Positions 7,322 to 16,845 are shown, counted from the first letter of the stretch. The stretch is DNA of 64,000 nucleotides from Gordonia tangerina (GCF_021556435.1 NZ_JAKGCU010000001.1:496001-560000); one strand, 5' to 3'. Made by a program: numbers and translations. The notes: generated from the sequence alone by a model not told the origin.

Positions 7322-10300
7322 TCACTTCCGCCACGGGGCGATGGGGTTGCCCTGCCAGCGGGTGTGAGCGGGGACGACGTCGCCGCGCATCACCAACGAC
7401 GCGGGCCCGACGGTCGCGCTCTCGCCCAGGCCTGACGCGGGCAGCGCCACACAGTGCGGACCCAGCGTGGAACCGGCCTCCAGGGTGACCCGATCGATTG
7501 CCATCACCCGGTCGTGGAACAGATGCGTCTGCACCACACACCCGCGCTGGACCGTGGCGCCGTCGCCGAGGGTCACCAGATCGGCCTCCGGCAGCCAATA
7601 GGTCTCGCACCACACACCGCGGCCGATCCGGGCACCCAGCATGCGTAGCCAGAGGTTCAGGATCGGTGTGCCGGTGGCCGCATTGGCGAACCACGGGGCC
7701 GCGACGGTCTCCACGAACGCGTCAGACAACTCGTTGCGCCACACGAACGAACTCCACAGCGGATGCTCCGACACCCGGATCCGACCCACCACCAACCATT
7801 TCGCCGCCGCCGCGATGCAGCATGCGGCCGCGCCGGCCACCAACAGGAGCACACCGCTGAGCAGGTCCGCCGCCCACCAGGACACATGCTGACCGATGTA
7901 CTGCAGCCCCAACAGCATGAACAGGCCGAGTCCGAACGACACCATCACCGGGATGATGCGCAGGGTCTCCACCACGGCGCGGGCCACCTTCAAACGCACC
8001 GGGGGATCGAACGTGCGTGACGTGTCGGTCTCGGCGGTGGTGCGCCGCAATCGGACGGGGGGACTGCCCAGCCAGCTCGACCCCGACTTGGCGCGATCCG
8101 GCGTCGCCGACAACACCGCGACCAAGCCGTTCTTCGGCACCTTACGTCCCGGTCCGGTCATCCCGGAGTTGCCCAGGAACGACCGCTTGCCGATCTTGGC
8201 CTCGTCGATGTGCAGCCATCCGCCGCCGAGTTCGTAGGACGCCACCATCGTGTCGTCGGCGAGAAACGCTCCGTCGCCGACCGTGGTGAACTTCGGCAAC
8301 ACCAGCGCGGTGGAGATCTCGGTGCCCGCACCCACCTTGACCCCGAGTAACCGGAACCACCACGGCGTCAACAGGCTCGCGTACAGCGGGAACAGGTAGG
8401 TGCGAGACGCGTCCATCAAGCGTTCGGTCATCCACACCTGCCAGCCGACGCGTGATCGCACCGGGTGATAGCCCTTGGTGAGCCCAATCGACAGCAGCCG
8501 CACCAAGATCGCGGTGATCAACGCGAACACGAGCAGGCTGGTCACGGTGGCGGCCGGCAGCAGGACCAGGCAGCGCAGGGCGACGCTGCGTAGCCGATCG
8601 GCATGGATGGCCCACGAGCCCATCACCGCGAGTCCGGCGGCCAGCGCGATCAGCGGGATCGCGGCCAGCACCATCGACGACAGTCCGAAGATCGGCACCC
8701 ACATCGAACCGCGCGGTGGTCGGTGTTCGGGCCACGGGTGATCGGCCTTGCCGACCTTCACCGCCGGTGAGCCCGCCCAGTGCTGGCGTGCCTTGACCCG
8801 ACCACGAACTGCCGACCCGGCAGCCACCTCGGCGTCGCGTCCGATCACTGCACCCGGAAGCAACGTCGATCGCGCCCCGATGGAGGCGCCGCGTTTGATG
8901 ACGATCTCACCGATGTGGACGGTGTCGCCGTCGATCCACCATCCGGCGATGTCCACCTCGGGTTCCACCGACGCACCCTCGCCGATGGTGAGGAAGCCGG
9001 TCACCGGCGGAATGGTGTGCAGGTCGACGCCCCGGCCGACGGTGGCGCCGAGGGCGCGGGCCAGATAGATCATCCACGGTGCACCGGACAGGTTGGCCGC
9101 ACCGCTCGCGTCGAGCAGGCGTTCGGCCACCCACAACCGCAGATGGGTGCTTCCGCCGCGCGGGTAGCTGCCGGGAGTCACCCCGGCCAGGAGCAGACGC
9201 GCGCCGGCCGCGGCGATCACCATCCGGCCGGGTGGGGTGATGAACAGCAGGAACGCCACGAGCAGTACCCACCAGTTCACCGGAACCAGCCACGGCACAT
9301 CCCGGTCGGCGCGCGCCACCACCTCCACCGCGATGTTGTTGACCACGCCCAGCCAGGTCGCCCACTGCAGACCGGTGAGGGTGGTCAGCGGCACCGACAG
9401 CAGGATCTGTGACCACCCGGTGCTGCGCGGGGTCGGCGTGATGTCACGTTCCTGCACGACCGTCACCGGGGTGCGACCGTCGAGCAGTTCGGCCAGCGAA
9501 CCCAGACGAGGATGGTCGTAGAGGTCGGCGACGGTGATATCGGGATAGCGTTCCCGCAGTGCGGTTACCAGCTGCGCGGCGGCCAGGGAGCCGCCACCTT
9601 CGGCGAAGAAGTCGGCTTTCGCGTCGTCGACGGTGACGCCGAGGACGTCGGTCCATCGTTGGGCCATCCAGGCCTCGGTGTCGGTGAGATCGTCACCGTC
9701 ATCGTCTTTTTTTGCCGCACCAGAGCTCCCCGGGAGCGGCCAGGGCAGCGCATTGCGGTCCACCTTGCCCGACGTTCGTGTCGGGAGTTCATCCACCAGC
9801 GCCAGCCGAGGAACCATGGGCGCCGGCAGCTGTTCGGTGAGCAGTCGATGTGCGGCGGCGACGTCGAAGTTGGGGTGCGGCGACACCAGATAGCCCACCA
9901 ACAGACTGTTGCCGGCGGCCGACTTGCGGACCGCCGCGGCCGCGCCACTGACGCCCGGAAGCTGTTGGAGCGCATTGTCGATCTCGCCGAGCTCGATGCG
10001 CCGCCCACCGACCTTCACCTGGTCGTCGGCGCGACCCTGGAACAGCAGACCGGCCGGATCGAGCCGCACGAGGTCGCCGCTGCGATAGGCCCGTTCCCAA
10101 CCCAGGGTCGGCATCGGTGCGTACTTCTCGGCGTCCTTGGCCGGGTCCAGATAACGTGCCAGGCCGACGCCACCGATGACGAGTTCACCGACCTCGCCCT
10201 CGCCCACCGGCTGGCCATCGGCTCCCACCACGGCCAGATCCCAACCCGGCAGTGGCAATCCGATACGCACCGGGCCGCGGCCATCGAGCGGTGCCGCGCA

Positions 10301-11191
10301 CGCCACCACGGTGGCCTCGGTGGGACCGTAGGTGTTCCACACCTCGCGGCCCTCGACGGCCAGCCGCTCGGCCAGTTCCGGCGGGCAGGCCTCGCCGCCG
10401 AAGATCAGCAGCCGCACGGCCTCGAGCGCTTCCGGCGGCCACAGCGATGCCAGTGTGGGCACCGTCGACACCACCGTGACGTCGCGCTGCACCAACCATG
10501 GTCCGAGATCCATGCCGCTGCGCACCAGCGATCGGGGTGCAGGCACCAGACAGGCCCCGTAACGCCAGGCCAGCCACATCTCCTCGCAGGAGGCGTCGAA
10601 GGCCACCGACAGTCCAGCCAGTACCCGGTCCTCGGGCCCCAGCGGGTCGTCGACGAGGAACATGCGGGCCTCGGCGTCGACGAACGCGGCCGCATTGCGG
10701 TGGGTGACGGCCACACCCTTCGGGGTACCGGTGGAACCCGAGGTGAAGATGATCCACGCGTCGTCATCGACCGTCGGGCGCTGCGCCGGGACCGGCGTGC
10801 GTCCTTCGGTCGGGTGCACACCCTCGGCGTCGATGATGGCGTCCACGCCCGCCTCACCGAAGACGAGCTCCGCACGTTCGGCGGGGTCGTCGGCGTCGAC
10901 GGGAACGTAGGCGGCCCCGGCGTAGAGCGTGGACAAGATCGCCACGTACAGATCGCGGCTGCCCGAGGGCATCCGGATGCCGACACGCCCGCCGCGGCCG
11001 ACTCCCGCGTCACCGAGGTTCTCGGCGCCGCGGCGTACCAAAGCGAGCAACTCGGAGTAGGTGAGAGTCAGGTCACCATCGTCGATGGCCGGTGAATCCG
11101 GGTACGACCGAGCGGTGTCATCGAGGACGTCGCACAGGGTTCGCGGTGCGCTGGCCTGCGACGACAACAGGAACTGGGCCGGAATGACCAC
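7322..11191 (-). CDS. Pls/PosA-type membrane non-ribosomal peptide synthetase
   Basis: 1289 residues. Adenylation domain (about 20-485): FTSGSTGTPKGVA near 150, FDASCEEMWLAW, NTYGPTEATV, YRSGDLVRLD, GRADDQVKVGGRRIELGEID and RTSGKVDRNALPW. Carrier domain with FFAEGGGSLAA, phosphopantetheine Ser near 534. Then six hydrophobic segments in three pairs, separating three soluble regions with hexapeptide-repeat (left-handed beta-helix) character. This is the architecture and approximate length of epsilon-poly-L-lysine synthetase, an amino-acid homopolymer maker without a normal condensation domain. Substrate and product are not deducible here; many actinobacteria carry uncharacterised members. GTG start; TATATT at 11225-11230 is a plausible -10. 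Confidence 0.9.
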   Translation of the reverse strand: MVIPAQFLLSSQASAPRTLCDVLDDTARSYPDSPAIDDGDLTLTYSELLALVRRGAENLGDAGVGRGGRVGIRMPSGSRDLYVAILSTLYAGAAYVPVDADDPAERAELVFGEAGVDAIIDAEGVHPTEGRTPVPAQRPTVDDDAWIIFTSGSTGTPKGVAVTHRNAAAFVDAEARMFLVDDPLGPEDRVLAGLSVAFDASCEEMWLAWRYGACLVPAPRSLVRSGMDLGPWLVQRDVTVVSTVPTLASLWPPEALEAVRLLIFGGEACPPELAERLAVEGREVWNTYGPTEATVVACAAPLDGRGPVRIGLPLPGWDLAVVGADGQPVGEGEVGELVIGGVGLARYLDPAKDAEKYAPMPTLGWERAYRSGDLVRLDPAGLLFQGRADDQVKVGGRRIELGEIDNALQQLPGVSGAAAAVRKSAAGNSLLVGYLVSPHPNFDVAAAHRLLTEQLPAPMVPRLALVDELPTRTSGKVDRNALPWPLPGSSGAAKKDDDGDDLTDTEAWMAQRWTDVLGVTVDDAKADFFAEGGGSLAAAQLVTALRERYPDITVADLYDHPRLGSLAELLDGRTPVTVVQERDITPTPRSTGWSQILLSVPLTTLTGLQWATWLGVVNNIAVEVVARADRDVPWLVPVNWWVLLVAFLLFITPPGRMVIAAAGARLLLAGVTPGSYPRGGSTHLRLWVAERLLDASGAANLSGAPWMIYLARALGATVGRGVDLHTIPPVTGFLTIGEGASVEPEVDIAGWWIDGDTVHIGEIVIKRGASIGARSTLLPGAVIGRDAEVAAGSAVRGRVKARQHWAGSPAVKVGKADHPWPEHRPPRGSMWVPIFGLSSMVLAAIPLIALAAGLAVMGSWAIHADRLRSVALRCLVLLPAATVTSLLVFALITAILVRLLSIGLTKGYHPVRSRVGWQVWMTERLMDASRTYLFPLYASLLTPWWFRLLGVKVGAGTEISTALVLPKFTTVGDGAFLADDTMVASYELGGGWLHIDEAKIGKRSFLGNSGMTGPGRKVPKNGLVAVLSATPDRAKSGSSWLGSPPVRLRRTTAETDTSRTFDPPVRLKVARAVVETLRIIPVMVSFGLGLFMLLGLQYIGQHVSWWAADLLSGVLLLVAGAAACCIAAAAKWLVVGRIRVSEHPLWSSFVWRNELSDAFVETVAAPWFANAATGTPILNLWLRMLGARIGRGVWCETYWLPEADLVTLGDGATVQRGCVVQTHLFHDRVMAIDRVTLEAGSTLGPHCVALPASGLGESATVGPASLVMRGDVVPAHTRWQGNPIAPWRK

Positions 11192-11224
11192 GTATCACCA
11201 CCATCGATTCGGCATGGAACGGAG

Positions 11225-11254
11225 AATATAACCGAGAGCTCCCAGCAGTGTCTG
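11225..11254 (-). promoter_or_regulatory. possible promoter of the Pls-like gene
   Basis: On the minus strand, CAGACA (11249-11254) and TATATT (11225-11230) are 18 bases apart, 33 bases before the GTG. TATATT is one of the most AT-rich hexamers in this region. The -35 matches TTGACA only in GACA. Confidence 0.4.
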
Positions 11255-11451
11255 TGACGCAGGTGAACGGGGCGTGGCGCACGCACCGCGACGTTTGCGC
11301 CCATCGATGGTGTGGTAAACGGTCTACGAAACCGAGATCGGAACGCCCGATCCGTGTAGTTTTCGCACTGACGCCATCTCAGCATGTGAGCAACGGACGT
11401 GCTGCGTCGGCAATGCGTACCGCCGATCGCCAGACGACGAGGATGTGAGCC

Positions 11452-12426
11452 ATGCCGATCGTGCATCACCGCGCCCCGAGTCTGCTGTCCTATGCCATGT
11501 GGGTCGGCAGCCGCGGTCTGCTGCGCCCCACACTCTCGCTGTGGCCGCTGAACAGGCCGGGGATGGCGGGTCTGTTCCTGATAGACCGGGCGCTCGCGGT
11601 CGGGCCGCGCCCGGCCGGCGTGGTGCGTGAGCGGATGACGCTGGCGGGTCGTCCGGTCGAACTCATCCTGCCCGCGGGACCATCGCGGCGCGATGCGGAG
11701 ACGGCCATCCTCTATCTGCACGGCGGCGCGTTCGTGGTCTGCGGACTGGGCTCGCACCGCTCGATCGCGAGTCGGCTGTCGCGATCCTGCGAGCTGCCGG
11801 TGTTCTCGGTGGAGTATCGCCAGCTGCCCGCGGCCGGGGTCGGTACCTCGGTGGCCGACGCCGCCGGCGCCTACCGAGAACTGGTGTCGGAACGGGGCTA
11901 CCGGCGCGTCATCGTCGCGGGTGACTCCGCGGGCGGCTTCCTGGCCGGCAAGGTGATCGAGGCCGCCATCGACGAGGGACTGCCGATGCCCACCGCCTTC
12001 GTGGGGATTTCGCCGTTGCTCGACCTCGACGTCGGCACCCACCCGGATCGGTCCAGCCGCTCCGACGCCTACATCCCGCGCAGCAAGATGGCCGAGCTCG
12101 CACCGCTGTTCGCGCGTGGTCCGGTGGTCTTCAACGGGGTGCGCCGCATCACCGACCTCGCCGATGCGGCGTTCCCGCCGACGGTGATGGTCACCGCCGA
12201 GGGTGAGATGCTCGAAGCCGACGTCATCGAGCTCGTCGAGACGCTCGATGATGCGGGTGTCGACACCGTGGCCCACAGCTACGCTTGGCAGGTGCACGCC
12301 TTCCCGGTGCTGTCCACCCGGCACCCGGAGAGCATGCACGCCATCGACGTGATCGCGGCGTTTGCCGCCGACGCCATCCGAAAGGCCAAGGACACTGAGC
12401 ATCGAGAGGGCCAACGGGCCGGCTGA
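11452..12426 (+). CDS. alpha/beta hydrolase (hormone-sensitive lipase/HSL family)
   Basis: 324 residues. HSL-family signatures are the oxyanion-hole YLHGGAFVV near residue 88 and the nucleophile elbow VAGDSAGGF near 163. The catalytic His is probably in AWQVHAFP near 282, with an acidic residue before it. The family hydrolyses short- to medium-chain carboxyl esters; the substrate is unknown. No convincing signal peptide. The ATG at 11452 follows GAGGATGTGAGCC. The next gene (DUF202) overlaps or closely follows the 3' end. Divergent from the Pls-like gene. Confidence 0.87.
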   Translation: MPIVHHRAPSLLSYAMWVGSRGLLRPTLSLWPLNRPGMAGLFLIDRALAVGPRPAGVVRERMTLAGRPVELILPAGPSRRDAETAILYLHGGAFVVCGLGSHRSIASRLSRSCELPVFSVEYRQLPAAGVGTSVADAAGAYRELVSERGYRRVIVAGDSAGGFLAGKVIEAAIDEGLPMPTAFVGISPLLDLDVGTHPDRSSRSDAYIPRSKMAELAPLFARGPVVFNGVRRITDLADAAFPPTVMVTAEGEMLEADVIELVETLDDAGVDTVAHSYAWQVHAFPVLSTRHPESMHAIDVIAAFAADAIRKAKDTEHREGQRAG

Positions 12427-12802
12427 GTCTCAGACCGCCCCGACGACCACCGGCGCGAGCGCCCCGACGGTGCCCGGCGCCATCGATGCGCGTTTCACGC
12501 TGGCCGCCGAACGCACGGTGCTCGCCTGGGTGCGCACCGCGTTGGGGTTCATGGCGGCCGGGGTTGCCGTGGTCTATGTCGCCGCCGACATCGAACATCC
12601 CGTGCTGGAGACTGCGCTGGGGCTGGTGATGGTCGGATTGGGTTGTGCCATCGCCCTGCTCGGTGCGTGGCGGTGGCGACGCACGATGAACGCCCTGCGC
12701 GACGGTGGCGAGATGCCCGGCCCCTCGCATGTCACGTTCCTGATCGTTGGGATAGTGGTGGTGGCCGTCGCGATCGCGGTGGTGATCGTAGTCAACACCT
12801 GA
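12362..12802 (+). CDS. DUF202 (YidH-type) membrane protein
   Basis: Open frame of 146 residues ending in the DUF202 pattern: ARFTLAAERTVLAWVRTAL, a first helix around LGFMAAGVAVVYVAA, a second around GLVMVGLGCAIALLGAW, and a C-terminal helix (FLIVGIVVVAVAIAVVIVV). Function is unknown; the family often occurs as tandem small membrane genes. The frame opens with TTG at 12362 inside the upstream hydrolase gene. GTG at 12470, just before the conserved domain, is an equally good or better start, and the Pro/Thr-rich stretch before it looks non-conserved. Confidence 0.75.
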   Translation: MPPTPSERPRTLSIERANGPAESQTAPTTTGASAPTVPGAIDARFTLAAERTVLAWVRTALGFMAAGVAVVYVAADIEHPVLETALGLVMVGLGCAIALLGAWRWRRTMNALRDGGEMPGPSHVTFLIVGIVVVAVAIAVVIVVNT

Positions 12803-12817
12803 GATGAGCATTTTTCG

Positions 12818-13078
12818 ATGATCAACAACGACTTCGCACGCGGAGCGCAGACCTTTTCCCGCGGGATGACCATCGTCGGGTCGGCGATCTTGCTGGTCTG
12901 CGTGGCCTTGTTGACGGTCAATTGGTGGCAGGAAGGACGATGGGTCTGGGTGGGTCTGGGAATCGCCATCGTGGTGGTCAACATCGGGCTGATCGTGTTG
13001 CAGTTCCGGCGGCCGCGCCCGCCGAGCCGGCAGCCGCGCACCGACGACACCCGCCCCGGCGACACCCCGCCCGAATGA
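12818..13078 (+). CDS. small two-helix membrane protein
   Basis: 86 residues. Two hydrophobic segments (about 17-36 and 42-62) are followed by a Pro/Arg/Asp-rich tail (RRPRPPSRQPRTDDTRPG) that would lie in the cytoplasm. It begins 15 bases after the DUF202 stop on the same strand, so the two are probably co-transcribed. I do not recognise a family. The amino-acid pattern and tight spacing make it more likely real than not. Confidence 0.6.
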   Translation: MINNDFARGAQTFSRGMTIVGSAILLVCVALLTVNWWQEGRWVWVGLGIAIVVVNIGLIVLQFRRPRPPSRQPRTDDTRPGDTPPE

Positions 13079-13080
13079 CC

Positions 13081-13125
13081 CTCCCGTCGCCGACAGAACC
13101 CGAAATGTCACCGACAGAACCCGCG
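13081..13125. repeat. two copies of the 21-bp-period intergenic motif
   Basis: CCGACAGAACCCG occurs at 13089 and again 21 bases later, between the small membrane protein and the F420-dependent enzyme. It resembles the motif inside the large palindrome at 1750-1903 (CGAGAGAACCC at the same 21-base period). Confidence 0.55.
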
Positions 13126-13160
13126 CTCGTGCCGCGAGCGTCGTCGGCGGGCAACTCCCG

Positions 13161-13577
13161 GTGATGTCCGCGCGAGACCGGTTCGCCTCGGCTCGAGTGG
13201 CGCGGCTGGCCACGGTGGGTGCCGATGCCCGCCCGCACCTCGTTCCGGTGGTCTTCGCGCTGTTCGACGACATCGTGGTGTCGTGCGTCGATCACAAACC
13301 CAAACGCACACAGCAGCTCCGGCGCCTTGCCAACATCGCGGCGAATCCGGCCGTATCACTACTCGCCGACCACTACACCGAGGAGTGGTCGGGCCTCTGG
13401 TGGGTTCGTGTGGACGGCCGCGCCGATGTGGCCGACGCCGAGAGTGAACTCGGCACACGTGCGATCGACCGCCTGGCCGCGAAGTACTCCCACTACCGCA
13501 CCGACCGACCCGATGGTCCGGTGATCGTGGTGCGCGAACTCACTTTTCACGGTTGGGCGGCGACTCCGGAGCAGTGA
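13161..13577 (+). CDS. F420-dependent PPOX-class oxidoreductase (TIGR03668-like)
   Basis: 138 residues; split-barrel flavin/deazaflavin fold of the pyridoxamine-phosphate-oxidase superfamily. Signs are the N-terminal ARVARLATVGADARPHLVPVVFAL, CVDHKPKRTQQLRRLANIAANPAVSLL and EEWSGLWWVRVDGRADV, characteristic of the actinobacterial F420-binding subgroup. It probably uses F420H2, which the fgd product 2 kb away can regenerate. The substrate is unknown. GTG at 13161 and ATG at 13164 are adjacent start candidates. It converges on the ABC exporter gene. Confidence 0.85.
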   Translation: MMSARDRFASARVARLATVGADARPHLVPVVFALFDDIVVSCVDHKPKRTQQLRRLANIAANPAVSLLADHYTEEWSGLWWVRVDGRADVADAESELGTRAIDRLAAKYSHYRTDRPDGPVIVVRELTFHGWAATPEQ

Positions 13578-13599
13578 CCGGCGAGCGTGGGCCGGAGTC

Positions 13600-13636
13600 G
13601 CTCGGCGAGATGTGGGGCTCTCTCGGCAGGCTCAGG
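13600..13636. repeat. diverged copy of the 21-bp-period intergenic motif
   Basis: Read on the minus strand, CCGAGAGAGCCCCACATCTC is followed 21 bases on by CCGAGCGACT. It lies between the convergent PPOX gene and ABC exporter and touches the exporter's stop. It is more diverged than the copies at 1771-1870. Confidence 0.45.
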
Positions 13637-15530
13637 CGGTCAGTTCGTGCTCATCGCCGTCGGCGTCGTCGGCGAACTGGGTGCGGTACAGCTCGGCGTA
13701 GCGGCCGTTGCGGGCCAGCAGCGTCGCGTGATCGCCACGTTCGACGATCCGCCCACCCTCCAGAACCGCGATCTCGTCGGCGGCCCGGATCGTCGAGAGT
13801 CGGTGGGCGATCACGATCGACGTCCGACCGACCAGGGCCTCGGCCAGCGCCTCCTGCACCGCCGCCTCCGACGTCGAGTCCAGATGTGCGGTGGCCTCGT
13901 CGAGGATCACCAGCGACGGTTGGGCCAGCAGCAGCCGCGCGATGGTCAGCCGCTGGCGTTCGCCGCCGGACAGGCGGTAGCCGCGCTCGCCGACGACGGT
14001 GTCGAGGCCATCGGGCAGGGCCGACACGAGTGCATCGAGGCGCGCGCGACGCAACGCATCCCAGATCTGCGCCTCGGACACGGCCGGATTCGCCAGCGCC
14101 AGGTTGGCTCGAACCGTGTCGTGGAACAGGTGACCGTCCTGCGTCACCAAACCGACGGTGCGGTGGACCGAGGCGCTGCGCAGATCGCGCAGATCGACCC
14201 CGTTGAGAGTGATCGAACCGGAATCGACGTCGTAGAGCCTGGTCGCGAGATTGGCGATGGTCGACTTGCCGGCGCCTGAACTGCCCACGAGCGCGGTCAT
14301 GGTGCCCTCCGGCACGTCGAGGTCGATGTTGTGCAGGACCGTCGAACCACCGCGGTTGTCCAGTTGGGCAACCTCTTCCAGCGACGCCAGCGACACCTTG
14401 TCGGCCGACGGGTAGGCGAAGGACACGTCGTCGAAGCGCACCGACACCGGGCCTGCCGGCACCGTGCGGGCGTCGGGTTTGTCGGCGATCAACGGCGTCA
14501 GGTCCAGCACCTCGAAGACACGCTCGAAGCTGACCAACGCGCTCATGATCTCCACCCGCGCATTCGCCAGCGCGGTCAGCGGCGCATACATCCGGGTCAG
14601 CAGCAGCGCCAGCGACACCACGGCGCCCGCGGACAGGTGCCCGCCGACCGCCAGCCAGCCGCCCAGCCCGTAGACCAGTGCCAAGGCGAGCGCGGACACC
14701 AGTGTCAGTGCCGTCATGAAGTAGTTCTGCAGCATCGCGCGCCGTACGCCGATGTCGCGCACCCGGTCGGCGCGATCGGCGAACTCCGCCGACTCCACCT
14801 CGGGACGTCCGAATAGCTTGACCAACGTCGCACCAGGAGCTGAGAACCGCTCGGTCATCTGCGTCGACATGCGCGCGTTGTACTCGGCGGCCTCGCGGGA
14901 CAGGGCCGCCATCCGTTTGCCCATGCGCCGCGCCGGCACCACGAAGATAGGCAACAGCACCAGTGCGAGCAGAGTGATCTGCCAGCTGATCGCGATCATC
15001 ACGCCCAGCGTGAGCACCAGCGTCACCGCGTTGGACACCACCCCCGACAGCGTGTCGCTGAACGCACGTTGTGCGCCGATGACATCGTTGTTGAGTCGGC
15101 TGACCAACGCGCCGGTCCGCGTGCGGGTGAAAAAGGCGACCGGCATCTTCTGCACGTGGTCGAACACCGCACGGCGCAAATCCAGGATGAGTCCTTCACC
15201 GATATTGGACGACAACCACCGCAGCGCGATCCCCGATCCGGCCTCGACGAGCGCGATACCCGCGATCAGCACCGCCAGTCCGGCGATGGCACCGCCACTG
15301 CCACCACCGGTGATCAGATTGACCACCCGCCCGGCCAGCAGCGGTGTCGCCACCGTCAACAAGGCGGTGAACACCGACAACCCGAGGAACAGGACGATGC
15401 GCCGACGATGCGGTTTTGCGAAGCCGCCGATCCGACGCATGGTGGCGCGCCGTTCACCGCGCAGCGTGCGTCCCTGCGGCGCGTTCATCGTTTTGTACAT
15501 GGTGTCCCATGCGACCGACTGCATGCTCAT
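13632..15530 (-). CDS. ABC exporter, fused permease and ATPase
   Basis: 632 residues from ATG at 15530. The N-terminal half has six membrane helices (type I exporter fold). The C-terminal half is an ATPase with Walker A LVGSSGAGKST, signature LSGGERQRLTIARLLL, Walker B LVILDEATAHLD and a switch His (VIAHRLST). Half-transporters of this kind dimerise and export lipids, drugs or redox-active small molecules. The frame is open to 17096, but only because it runs antisense through fgd; MSMQSVAWDTMYK is the natural start. A SoxR-type palindrome sits in its promoter, suggesting induction by redox-cycling compounds. Confidence 0.9.
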   Translation of the reverse strand: MSMQSVAWDTMYKTMNAPQGRTLRGERRATMRRIGGFAKPHRRRIVLFLGLSVFTALLTVATPLLAGRVVNLITGGGSGGAIAGLAVLIAGIALVEAGSGIALRWLSSNIGEGLILDLRRAVFDHVQKMPVAFFTRTRTGALVSRLNNDVIGAQRAFSDTLSGVVSNAVTLVLTLGVMIAISWQITLLALVLLPIFVVPARRMGKRMAALSREAAEYNARMSTQMTERFSAPGATLVKLFGRPEVESAEFADRADRVRDIGVRRAMLQNYFMTALTLVSALALALVYGLGGWLAVGGHLSAGAVVSLALLLTRMYAPLTALANARVEIMSALVSFERVFEVLDLTPLIADKPDARTVPAGPVSVRFDDVSFAYPSADKVSLASLEEVAQLDNRGGSTVLHNIDLDVPEGTMTALVGSSGAGKSTIANLATRLYDVDSGSITLNGVDLRDLRSASVHRTVGLVTQDGHLFHDTVRANLALANPAVSEAQIWDALRRARLDALVSALPDGLDTVVGERGYRLSGGERQRLTIARLLLAQPSLVILDEATAHLDSTSEAAVQEALAEALVGRTSIVIAHRLSTIRAADEIAVLEGGRIVERGDHATLLARNGRYAELYRTQFADDADGDEHELTA

Positions 15531-15536
15531 CCCACC

Positions 15537-15567
15537 ACGGTAGAACCTCAAGTCAACTTGAGGTCCA
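15537..15567 (-). promoter_or_regulatory. MerR/SoxR-type promoter with SoxR-like box
   Basis: CCTCAAGTCAACTTGAGG (15546-15563) is a perfect palindrome with 8-base arms and a 2-base centre, and differs from the classical SoxR box (centre TTAA) by at most two bases. On the minus strand it lies between TGGACC (15562-15567) and TACCGT (15537-15542), a 19-bp spacer, the long spacing typical of MerR-family activation. The ATG follows six bases later, so the message would be leaderless. No soxR gene is in the window. Confidence 0.75.
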
Positions 15568-15734
15568 CCGGCGCAAACGGTGCGTCCGCCGACACCTGTT
15601 CGTTGTCCTTCTGCCACCGCCGGAGGAAGCGGTACCCGGGGGACGAACCGCGTGCGCTGAGCCTGAGTAGGTTGGATACGGAGTGATCGATCGGGGACGA
15701 ACGAATACGTGATGGACGAAAACGAGGTAACAGC

Positions 15735-16751
15735 GTGGCAGCAGAACTCAAACTCGGTCTCAAGGCGTCGGCGGAGCAGTTCGATCCGCGGGAACTCGTG
15801 GAGATCGCCGTGTTGGCCGAGGAGCACGGGCTCGATTCGGTGACGGTAAGCGATCACTTTCAGCCGTGGCGGCACAACGGTGGTCATGCCCCGTTCTCGT
15901 TGGCGTGGATGGCGGCGGTCGGCGAGCGCACCGAGCGGGTGCAGATCGGGACGTCGGTCATGACGCCCACGTTCCGCTACAACCCGGCCGTGATCGCCCA
16001 GGCGTTCGCGTCGATGGGCTGCATGTATCCGGGTCGGATCATGCTCGGTGTGGGTACCGGTGAGGCGCTCAACGAGTACGCGACCGGATTTCAGGGTGAG
16101 TGGCCGGAGTTCAAGGAGCGTTTCGCCCGGCTGCGTGAGTCGATCAGGCTGATGCGTGAGTTGTGGACTGGCGAGGAGGTGAACTTCGACGGTGAGTACT
16201 ACAAGACGCAGGGCGCCTACATGTACGACGTGCCCGAGCAGCCGATCCCGGTGTACGTGGCCGCGGGTGGCCCGGTGGTCGCCCGCTATGCCGGTCGGGC
16301 AGGTGACGGGTTCATCTGCACGTCGGGCAAGGGTGCCGAGCTGTATCAGGAGAAGCTGATCCCGGCGGTCAAGGAAGGCGCGGAGAAGGCCGAACGCGAT
16401 TTCGAGCAGATCGACCGGATGATCGAGATCAAGATGTCCTACGATCCGGACCCGGAATTGGCGCTGGAGAACACCCGGTTCTGGGCGCCACTGTCGTTGA
16501 CCGCCGAGCAGAAGCACAGCGTGAACAGCTCGACGGAGATGGAGCGGTTGGCCGACGAGTTGCCCATCGAGCAGGTCGCCAAGCGGTGGATCGTGGCGTC
16601 CGACCCGGACGAGGCGGTGGAAAAGGTCAAGTTCTACACCGACTCGGGGCTCAATCACCTCGTGTTCCACGCGCCCGGGCACGACCAGCGTCGTTTCCTG
16701 GAGAACTTCGAAAAGGACCTGGCACCCCGGCTGCGCAAGCTCTCGGTGTGA
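15735..16751 (+). CDS. fgd: F420-dependent glucose-6-phosphate dehydrogenase
   Basis: 338 residues, matching mycobacterial Fgd1 closely throughout ([84 protein letters not shown]). It oxidises glucose-6-phosphate to 6-phosphogluconolactone and reduces coenzyme F420, the main source of F420H2 in these bacteria. Trp and His residues of the active site (QPWRH) are present. The GTG start has a GAGGT site 10 bases upstream. In M. tuberculosis fgd1 is directly followed by pta and ackA; here a TetR gene and an oxidase gene lie between. Confidence 0.97.
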   Translation: MAAELKLGLKASAEQFDPRELVEIAVLAEEHGLDSVTVSDHFQPWRHNGGHAPFSLAWMAAVGERTERVQIGTSVMTPTFRYNPAVIAQAFASMGCMYPGRIMLGVGTGEALNEYATGFQGEWPEFKERFARLRESIRLMRELWTGEEVNFDGEYYKTQGAYMYDVPEQPIPVYVAAGGPVVARYAGRAGDGFICTSGKGAELYQEKLIPAVKEGAEKAERDFEQIDRMIEIKMSYDPDPELALENTRFWAPLSLTAEQKHSVNSSTEMERLADELPIEQVAKRWIVASDPDEAVEKVKFYTDSGLNHLVFHAPGHDQRRFLENFEKDLAPRLRKLSV

Positions 16752-16845
16752 CGGGCGCTCGAGCGTAATCGGCCTCGGGGGGCGCTTGACGGTGCCGGTC
16801 GCGGTGGCCGCGGACCGCGCGATTCGTCCGATACCGTGATTGCCC

